From positions 248,001 through 312,000 of the forward strand of contig JBIQLN010000002.1 in assembly GCA_044464225.1 (NCBI GenBank): a stretch of 64,000 bases of DNA, read 5' to 3'. The DNA comes from 66-474 sp044464225 (GTDB lineage Bacteria > Pseudomonadota > Gammaproteobacteria > Xanthomonadales > Rhodanobacteraceae). Positions 52,510 to 59,121 of this stretch are shown here, one piece after another; position 1 is the first letter of the stretch, and the number at the start of each line of letters is the position of its first letter. The notes under the pieces were generated by a model. The model ran no database searches. It was not told where the DNA came from and saw only the letters and a program-made list of their open reading frames with translations. Position numbers and translations under genes: made by a program.

Positions 52510-54507
52510 TCAACCCAGCATCAGGATACCGCCGCCGACCTTCACCATGCCGGAGCCGGTCACGTTCACCATGCCACCCTTGACGTCGGTCTTGCCGCTG
52601 CCCTCGACCGAAACCATGGTGCCCTTCATGTTCGCGGCCATGTCGGCCTTGAGGTCGATCTTCATGCCGCTGACCGCGACGCCCATGCTGCCGCTGATGT
52701 CCACCTTCTGGCTGCCATCGATCTTGATGGTGCTGCCCTTGATCTCGATTTCGCCCGACGATTTCAGCGTGATGCTGGCTTGCCCGCACACCAGTTCGAT
52801 CTTGTCGCCCGCGCTCAGCTTGAAGTTGTGCGCGATGGTGGTGGTGCCGTCATTGTTGACGGTGAGCTTGTCGTCCTTGGTCACCGTGTGCGTGCGGTTG
52901 TTCTTGATCTCGGCGGTCTGGTCGTTCTTGATGGTGATGATCTCGTCGTGGTCGATCGTCACCGTGTGGTCGTTCTCGACCTCCTCGTGCATGTCCTTCT
53001 GCGCGTGGATGAAGAAATCCTCGCTGCCCTTCTTGTCTTCGAAACGCAGTTCGTTGGCGTCGGCCGCCGCGCCGAGCAGGCTGCGGCTCTTGATGCCGCT
53101 CTGGGTCTTGTTGTCGGGCAGGCTGTAGGGCGGCGTGTTGTCGGCGTTGTAGACGCTGCCGACGATCAGCGGGCGGTCCGGATCACCTTCGATGAAGCTG
53201 ACCACCACTTCCTGGCCGACGCGGGGAATGCTGACTGCGCCCCAGCCCTTGCCGGCCCATGGTGACGCCACCCTCGCGGGGCACGAGCAATCAGCGTTCT
53301 CCTTGCCGGGCATGTTCCAGTGGAAATTCACCTGCACGCGGCCGTGCTGGTCCACCGCGATGTCCTCGTCGGTCTCGCTGCCGGTGACGATGGCGGTTTG
53401 CAGGCCGGTCACGCAGGGCTTGCGCGCCGTCTGCGGGCTGCGCCACGGCTGGCTGCTTTCGATCGCCTCGAATCCACACTGGAAAGCCGGTTCGGCACTG
53501 TCCGCGCCCGACGCATAGCCCGGCCCGGACAACAGCATCGAGGTCGACGTCACCAGGTATTCGCGATTGGATTCGTTGCGAGGGTGGTTGCTCAGCGTGA
53601 ACAAACCGCCGATCAGGATGCTGCACGCGTCGGTGTGACCCGCGTAACGCGAACGCGCGGCACTCAAGGCTTCGGCGCGCACCTGCGCGTAGTGATTGCC
53701 CGGATCCGCCTCGGCGTGGGTGCCGGGGTAATCGAAAATCGTGATGCCGTCGGCGTTGTGGCCCGCGTTCTCGGCGTTGACCAGCAGCGACGCCTTCGGT
53801 TTGAGCGGGTTGTAATCGGTGAGGCTGACCTTGGCGCCATCCACCCCGCGCAACGACGTCCATTCGGAAATCGTCGATTGCTTGCGCAGCACGCTGTCGA
53901 CGCTGCGCTGGTAGGGCACCTTGCCGAAATCCCTGGCCTGTTCGTGCGAACCCACGCCGTCGGCCAGCACCATGGTGTGCTTGCTGTCGGTATGGGTGAA
54001 GTAATAGTAGATGCCTTCCTGCTGCAGCAGGCGCTGGATGAAATTCAGGCCATCCTCGCGGTACTGCACGCAGTACTCGCGCGCGGCGTAGGTGCCGCTA
54101 ATGCCACGGGTATCGATGTCGGTGTAGCCGATTTCATCCAGCACCGCCTTCACGATGTCGACCGTTGTTTGGGCCTTGAAGATGCGGCAGTCGACCACGT
54201 TGCCGAGCAGCCACGGCTTCGGCACCAGCCGCGCGCGGTATTTCGCGTAGACCAGCTTCTCGACGCTTTCAACGGAGATCTGCTCGGCTTCGCACACCAT
54301 GCCGTGGAAGTAACGCGTATAGCCGTCCTGCGTCTCCAGCTTCACCACCATCGCGGACTTCAGCAGGCCACTCAGGTCGATGCCGGTATCTTCGCTTTCG
54401 AATGCGACGTCGAAGGTGAACAGCTCGCCCAGCCGCTCGCTCACCTGCATGTCGGTGAACAACAAGCCATCGACCTTGGCCGAGGCGATCGTGATCTGGG
54501 CGGTCAT
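52510..54507 (-). CDS. vgrG: T6SS spike protein VgrG (TssI)
   Basis: This 665-residue protein forms the trimeric tip of the T6SS tube. The gp27-like part is residues ~10–380 (AREYCVQYREDGLNFIQRLL), and the gp5 OB-fold ~385–460 (DQHGRVQVNFHW, WGAVSIPRVGQEVVVSF, GDPDRPLIVGSVYN). The needle of beta-helix repeats (~500–665) ends in short Val/Gly repeats (GSGKTDVKGGMVNVTGSG). There is no extra effector domain, so toxins must ride via PAAR or adaptors. It starts at 54507, overlapping the stop of the TPR-methyltransferase gene. Confidence 0.95.
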   Translation of the reverse strand: MTAQITIASAKVDGLLFTDMQVSERLGELFTFDVAFESEDTGIDLSGLLKSAMVVKLETQDGYTRYFHGMVCEAEQISVESVEKLVYAKYRARLVPKPWLLGNVVDCRIFKAQTTVDIVKAVLDEIGYTDIDTRGISGTYAAREYCVQYREDGLNFIQRLLQQEGIYYYFTHTDSKHTMVLADGVGSHEQARDFGKVPYQRSVDSVLRKQSTISEWTSLRGVDGAKVSLTDYNPLKPKASLLVNAENAGHNADGITIFDYPGTHAEADPGNHYAQVRAEALSAARSRYAGHTDACSILIGGLFTLSNHPRNESNREYLVTSTSMLLSGPGYASGADSAEPAFQCGFEAIESSQPWRSPQTARKPCVTGLQTAIVTGSETDEDIAVDQHGRVQVNFHWNMPGKENADCSCPARVASPWAGKGWGAVSIPRVGQEVVVSFIEGDPDRPLIVGSVYNADNTPPYSLPDNKTQSGIKSRSLLGAAADANELRFEDKKGSEDFFIHAQKDMHEEVENDHTVTIDHDEIITIKNDQTAEIKNNRTHTVTKDDKLTVNNDGTTTIAHNFKLSAGDKIELVCGQASITLKSSGEIEIKGSTIKIDGSQKVDISGSMGVAVSGMKIDLKADMAANMKGTMVSVEGSGKTDVKGGMVNVTGSGMVKVGGGILMLG

Positions 54508-55916
54508 GTTTCAGGATTCCCCATGCCTGTCGATGCCATGTTAGCCGCCTCGCCGGATCGTGCCCGCCGCGCCAGCACCACCCAGCTCGCCACTGGCTGG
54601 CCGGCTTCCTTGCGCAGGCTGTCCGCGACGATGCGCGCGTCGACGTAACCGGCTGCATGCAAGGCTTGTTCCACGTACGGGCGTGCGTGGCGGTAACGGC
54701 CGCTGGCGGACAACTCGATGCCGTCGGCTTCGTTGGCTTCCAGCGAGAAGGCGAGCCAACCGCCCGGCCGCAGCGCCGCAAACGCGGCCGCGAACACCGG
54801 TGCGAGGTCGCCGAAATAAACCAGCGTGTCGGCCGACGCGACCACGTCGTACGCGCCGGCATGTTGCTGCAGGTACGCGGTGAGTTCGGCCTCGGCGAGT
54901 TCATCGTAGTCGCCGCGCTGGCGAGCCTTCTCCAGCATGCCGCCGGACAGGTCCACGCCAACCAGGCGCCGCGCGTACGGACGCAGCAACGGTCCGCACA
55001 AGCCGGTGCCGCAACCTGCGTCGAGAACGTCCAGCGCGCGGGCCGCCTCCGGCAGGACGCGCTTCAACGCATCGACCAGCACCTGCGGCGCCCGGTAGTC
55101 GAGGTACTGCAAGAGTTGCTGGTCGAAGCTGGACGCGAAGCGGTCGAAGGTGTTCCGCACGTATTCATCGCCTGCGCGGGTCGGAGCCGGTGCGCCGCCG
55201 CAGGCCGCCAGCATGTGGCGCGGCACGGGATTGTCGGGATCGCGCGCTAGCCAGTCGCGGTAGACCTCGCGCGCTTCGTCCCGGCGTTTGAGCGCGTACA
55301 GGGTCATGGCCAGGTGCTGCAACACGGCCAGGTTGCGGCCGTCCAGTTCGAAGGCGCGACGGAAGCACTGCACGGCGCGCTCCATGTCCTCGACGCATTC
55401 GGCGTGATCGCACAGCGCCCGGCCCAGCATCCAGTGCGCGTGTGCGTGGTGTGGTGCGCGTTGCAGCACCGACTCATAGGCGGCGAAAGCCTCGTCGACG
55501 CGGTTCTGCGCCTCCAGCACCACGGCGAGGTTCACGTGCGCATTGTGGTGGTCGGGCGAACACGCCAGCGCACGGCGATAACTGGCTTCGGCCTCGGCCA
55601 GGCGCCCGGACTCCTTGAGCACGTTGCCCAGGTTGTTGTGAGCATCGGGATGGTTCGGCGTGATTTCGAGTGCCGCACGGATCAGTTCCACGGCCTCGTC
55701 GCTGCACCCGCGCTGGTGGTACAGCACGCCGAGATAGTGCATCGCGTCCGGCTGGGCGATTTGCAGGCCGAGGACCTTCTTGTACAGGCGCTCGGCCGTA
55801 TCCAGATCGCCCTTCTGGTGCGCCTGCATCGCCTGGTTCAAGCGGGTGCGCCATGCGCCGTCCGACGCTTTGCGCTGCGGGCGGGGCATCGGAATCCTGG
55901 CGGTGGCCTTTTTCAT
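54504..55916 (-). CDS. TPR-repeat SAM-dependent methyltransferase between PAAR and vgrG
   Basis: This 470-residue protein has about six tetratricopeptide repeats in residues ~20–260 (AMHYLGVLYHQRGCSDEAVE, AHNNLGNVLKESGRLAEAEA). A class I methyltransferase domain follows at ~290–450 with the SAM-binding LDVLDAGCGTGLCGPLL, a VGVDLSGGMLEKA strand with the acidic residue, and DVVASADTLVYFGDL. Similar TPR-methyltransferases occur outside T6SS loci. The ATG at 55916 fits the 13-base gap after PAAR; an in-frame ATG at 55976 lies inside the PAAR gene. Its place suggests an adaptor or modifier of cargo, but this is inference. Confidence 0.85.
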   Translation of the reverse strand: MKKATARIPMPRPQRKASDGAWRTRLNQAMQAHQKGDLDTAERLYKKVLGLQIAQPDAMHYLGVLYHQRGCSDEAVELIRAALEITPNHPDAHNNLGNVLKESGRLAEAEASYRRALACSPDHHNAHVNLAVVLEAQNRVDEAFAAYESVLQRAPHHAHAHWMLGRALCDHAECVEDMERAVQCFRRAFELDGRNLAVLQHLAMTLYALKRRDEAREVYRDWLARDPDNPVPRHMLAACGGAPAPTRAGDEYVRNTFDRFASSFDQQLLQYLDYRAPQVLVDALKRVLPEAARALDVLDAGCGTGLCGPLLRPYARRLVGVDLSGGMLEKARQRGDYDELAEAELTAYLQQHAGAYDVVASADTLVYFGDLAPVFAAAFAALRPGGWLAFSLEANEADGIELSASGRYRHARPYVEQALHAAGYVDARIVADSLRKEAGQPVASWVVLARRARSGEAANMASTGMGNPET

Positions 55917-55929
55917 GGCGCGCCCCACG

Positions 55930-56217
55930 TCACGACCCGAGCACCTTGGGACAGCCGAGCACCACCACGCCACCATGCGCGGTATTGCTGCCCAACATCG
56001 CGGCCGGGCGACCGCCCACCAGAACCTTGTTCGCGCCGCGCACGATGCTGTCCGGCGGGCCGACGCAGGTCGCCAGGTCCCCCACGCACGCCGCCGGCAT
56101 GCCGCCGATCAGCACCTTGGGGCAACCCGGTCCCGTGATCGGGCCGCCCACATGCGGCACCGGCCCGGTGGTCATGGGGCAAGTGTGCATGTCGGTCAGG
56201 CGGGCGAGTGGCGGCAT
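55930..56217 (-). CDS. T6SS spike-tip PAAR protein
   Basis: This 95-residue protein is the sharpened, metal-binding cone that caps VgrG. Tandem PAAR-type repeats are visible: GCPKVLIGGMPAACVGD, NKVLVGGRPAAMLG and GGVVVLGCPKVL, with His and Cys near the ends for zinc (HTCP, PHVGG, TAHGG). It has no extension, so any effector must bind separately. It is 25 bases downstream of the unrecognised 415-residue gene. Confidence 0.93.
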   Translation of the reverse strand: MPPLARLTDMHTCPMTTGPVPHVGGPITGPGCPKVLIGGMPAACVGDLATCVGPPDSIVRGANKVLVGGRPAAMLGSNTAHGGVVVLGCPKVLGS

Positions 56218-56242
56218 GTCTTCGTTCGACCAGGGATCTGAA

Positions 56243-57490
56243 TCACATGAAATTGCTGAGCACGCTCATCGTGCTCAACTTGCTGTTGGCCGGGCGGTGG
56301 AGAGGCACCCCGGCGATGATGAACGGCGAGGCCTGCACCAGGCCGGCCGCGAGCTTCTGGGCCGGATGGATGTGGTGCTTGATTACCCGCTCCATGTCGT
56401 CCATCCAGCCGGCCTGGCCGAACTCGTCGAACAGCATCACCACCAGATCGGATGTCTCGGAGCACACCAGCATGTAGGCACCCAGCAACGGACACAGCTT
56501 GAACGCGCGCAGGTCGAGGTTTTCGGGGTTCTTCAGCACCCTGTTGACCAATACGGTTTCGCGATACTCGATCGCGAACTTCGCGATGACCCGGGCGGCA
56601 TTCGCCGCGGCCTTGGCGGCACCGACCGCCGGCGCAAGCACCGCCCCCGCGCCCTTCGCCGCATGCAGCGCGACATTGGCGCCGAATGCTGCCGACGTGA
56701 TCGAAGCCTTGGCGACCTGGTTGGCCGTTTCCCGCGCCAGCAACGTGCGCACGGCGTCGAATGCCGCAGCCGCGTCACCGTGTTCGATCGCGAACGCGTG
56801 GGTCGACGCATCGTACTGCTTGTAACCCTTGTAGATCGCCTGTCCCCATTGCGCCAGCATCTTGGTGCCATCCGCCACCAGGCTGATGATCGGCAGCATG
56901 CTCGCGACATGCTCGATCGTTTGCGCGACCGCTGCCGCGCCCGTCTCGGCCGCGGCTTGCGCGGCGAAATCGCGCACCATCGCGATCTGGGTGCCGAACA
57001 TCTCGTTGACGGCCTTGGTGACCTCCGGCTCCACCGCGGCCTTGACCAGGCCGACTCCTGTCTGTCGGGCTCCCGCCACGGCTTGTTCCAGGTTCTTGCG
57101 GGCCAGCACCATCTGCGACAATGAGTTGACGATGCGCAACTGGACTGCCTTCCCGGCAAACAACGTCTGCAGCTTCCTGCGCCGCGAATCGTCCCAGAAC
57201 TTCAGCGCCGCCACTTCGTCCGGCGGCAGCTTGAGGTCCACGTACACCGCCTTGGCCAGGTTGGTAAAGGGAGCGTGGGGCGCCTTGTTGCGCGGACTGG
57301 CTTTCCAGTTCTCGCCGTTGTGCCGCTTCCATCCGGCGAGCGCAATTCGTACGTCCTTCACCTTGGCGGGTGTTTTCGACGTTTCGTAGGCCTTGATCGC
57401 TGCGTCGAGCTTCTTCAGCGCACTGCTGCGCGGCCGTACGCGAAGTTCGGTTTGGGCAAGCCAGGTTGAGTAGTTGGGAATTGCCGTCAT
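56243..57490 (-). CDS. Unrecognised 415-residue protein upstream of PAAR (candidate T6SS cargo)
   Basis: I do not recognise this family. The N-terminal ~120 residues are soluble and basic (WKRHNGENWKASPRNKAPHA). The middle (~150–300) is Ala-rich with several amphipathic or hydrophobic helices (AVAQTIEHVASMLPIISLVA, AVGAAKAAANAARVIAKFAI), and a hydrophobic stretch with two Cys follows (LCPLLGAYMLVCSETSDLVV). There is no signal peptide. Pore-forming T6SS toxins can look like this, but no toxin motif is visible. It is 25 bases upstream of PAAR on the same strand. No clear ribosome-binding site precedes the ATG at 57490. Confidence 0.7.
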   Translation of the reverse strand: MTAIPNYSTWLAQTELRVRPRSSALKKLDAAIKAYETSKTPAKVKDVRIALAGWKRHNGENWKASPRNKAPHAPFTNLAKAVYVDLKLPPDEVAALKFWDDSRRRKLQTLFAGKAVQLRIVNSLSQMVLARKNLEQAVAGARQTGVGLVKAAVEPEVTKAVNEMFGTQIAMVRDFAAQAAAETGAAAVAQTIEHVASMLPIISLVADGTKMLAQWGQAIYKGYKQYDASTHAFAIEHGDAAAAFDAVRTLLARETANQVAKASITSAAFGANVALHAAKGAGAVLAPAVGAAKAAANAARVIAKFAIEYRETVLVNRVLKNPENLDLRAFKLCPLLGAYMLVCSETSDLVVMLFDEFGQAGWMDDMERVIKHHIHPAQKLAAGLVQASPFIIAGVPLHRPANSKLSTMSVLSNFM

Positions 57491-57545
57491 GTGAGTTCAA
57501 TTACTAGGCTTTGCTAGAAAAACATGACCTTCTTTAGGGTCGCCA

Positions 57546-57630
57546 TGCGACCTCCAGGCTCATTTCAGTGCAGCGGCTGACGATCAGCTACCACTCGTCG
57601 CCATATTCGAACCATTCCGAATTCCTTTTC
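57546..57630 (-). pseudogene. Decayed fragment resembling the 3' part of clpV
   Basis: On the minus strand one frame reads FEYGDEW, stop, LIVSRCTE. ClpV, encoded about 1.7 kb away, has FEYGEDVVKLVVSRCTE at its C-terminal end. At the DNA level GTGCAGCGGCTGACGATCAG (57570 region) matches clpV (59287 region) with one mismatch, and similarity continues on both sides. A start-like ATG with AGGAG upstream opens this frame, but it stops after 14 codons. It lies in the 242-base gap 57491–57732, which holds nothing else. Confidence 0.5.
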
Positions 57631-57732
57631 ATCCCTCACTCCTACCAAGAAGCGAATCCAGCCCTTTCTTGATACCCACAAATCTACCACGAAGTCGACA
57701 TAAGGCTCTTCGTTTCTTACACAACCAACCGG

Positions 57733-58668
57733 TTACTTCAACGTCGACGGGTCAATCGCGCCGGTACTACTGTAGAACCCGGCGTTGAATTTGTTATCTT
57801 TATAAGTTGATAAACTAAGGTAATCAAATGGAGCGCCAACTAACGTATTTCCTATCTTCACCGCTTTTTGAAATGCACCGCTATTTGCTACAGTTCCGAT
57901 ATTGCTTGAAAAAGAGCGCTTCGAGGCCGAGGGTGCAAGAAACATACAACATTTACATTTTTCATGGTTATCTTTTTGCGTGAACTGAACCCCACCCTTG
58001 TTTATGGCATTTACTAGATCGTCAGTAAGCGAATTTTCGATAGCTACCAACTTTGGACTGGTCTCATCCAACCATTGCCGTGCTGTATGGAAAACATCTT
58101 CCAGTGCTGTGATTGCGTCTGCTAACTTTTCGTGACGACGATTAGCCTGACTGAGTGCAACCATAAGCTGCATGATAGCGTCGCAAACCCTATGTTCGTC
58201 TATATAATGTTGACTGTTGTTGTATTTACTAACTGCTGCGTTCACTGCATCCAACGACTCTTTGTACTTACGACGATACCGATCCAGACCATCGATGCTC
58301 AGGTCCTTGAATTGAAATTTCACTATCCCTTCGACGTCCTTAGCTTGCTGAGCCCGCTTGAGTCGCCACGCATGATGCTTCCCTCGGATGGCACTTTCGG
58401 CTCCGGTAAGCACTTTGTTTATAGCGGTTACTGCAATACCCGGTATCGGCGCTGTTCCCAGAGCTTTTTTTCCTAAATTCATGGCGAGTTTGCTAGCTTT
58501 TGACGCAAACGAACCTCGGCTATGTAGTGCACTCATGACGGAGTCGAGTGATTGTGTATGTGCAATACGCGTAGCTACACCTTTATTTTTTACGGCATCT
58601 TTGGCAACGGCCATCATGGCAGCAATTCTGTCTTCCGCATAGTTCGGCGGCAATTTTGAATCAGGCAT
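57733..58668 (-). CDS. Unrecognised 311-residue, AT-rich gene downstream of clpV (candidate T6SS cargo)
   Basis: I do not recognise this family. The ATG at 58668 has GGAG eight bases upstream; in-frame ATGs at 58674 and 58698 are less well placed. Residues ~55–90 include a weak hydrophobic stretch (LGTAPIPGIAVTAINKVL), residues ~120–200 are helical and charged, and a CKCC cluster lies at 228–231. There is no signal peptide. Base composition is clearly more AT-rich than all neighbours and codons such as TTA, ATA and AGA are frequent, pointing to recent transfer. The place between clpV and PAAR suits an effector or immunity gene. Confidence 0.7.
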   Translation of the reverse strand: MPDSKLPPNYAEDRIAAMMAVAKDAVKNKGVATRIAHTQSLDSVMSALHSRGSFASKASKLAMNLGKKALGTAPIPGIAVTAINKVLTGAESAIRGKHHAWRLKRAQQAKDVEGIVKFQFKDLSIDGLDRYRRKYKESLDAVNAAVSKYNNSQHYIDEHRVCDAIMQLMVALSQANRRHEKLADAITALEDVFHTARQWLDETSPKLVAIENSLTDDLVNAINKGGVQFTQKDNHEKCKCCMFLAPSASKRSFSSNIGTVANSGAFQKAVKIGNTLVGAPFDYLSLSTYKDNKFNAGFYSSTGAIDPSTLK

Positions 58669-59121
58669 TTTCATCTCTCCGGTTGTGGACGAATTCAAGC
58701 AACTTTCCTGATCACATAAGTAACGGCTAGCGAGCTAACTCCTGTAGGTTCAGGAAATATCTTCGTTGGCGTACAAAGGTATCGTTTTTATTAATACCGA
58801 TAACCAGCCCAACTAGAAGCGTTTGATTTATTCGCTTGTTCGATCAGATCGCCCGAGTTGCTTCGGTAACTTGGGGTTAGTGATGAGGGAGGAACAATCG
58901 TGTGGACAGCATTAACGCACGCTTGGCGTCCGCTCCTGGCGGTTCGCCATCCCTTGCGCCAATGTTCCCGTGGCACCAAGCGAGAACAACTCCCCGACGG
59001 TCGACGAGCTCGTCGCGGACCCCGTCCAACCTGCGTCACCCAGATGAGCTCACGCGTACTACGCCAGCGTGTCGGCCAGACATTCATCTTTCGTCTGGGC
59101 ATGGTCGCGCCCTGCAGGCAT
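58669..59121. other. 453-base gap between clpV and the AT-rich gene
   Basis: No credible gene is visible. A minus-strand frame from 59147 to 58791 overlaps clpV, has biased Arg/Pro composition and no start signal. The right half (58900–59121) is high-GC like the core genes; the left half is AT-rich like the neighbouring cargo gene. The composition change near 58890 may mark an insertion edge. Confidence 0.45.
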
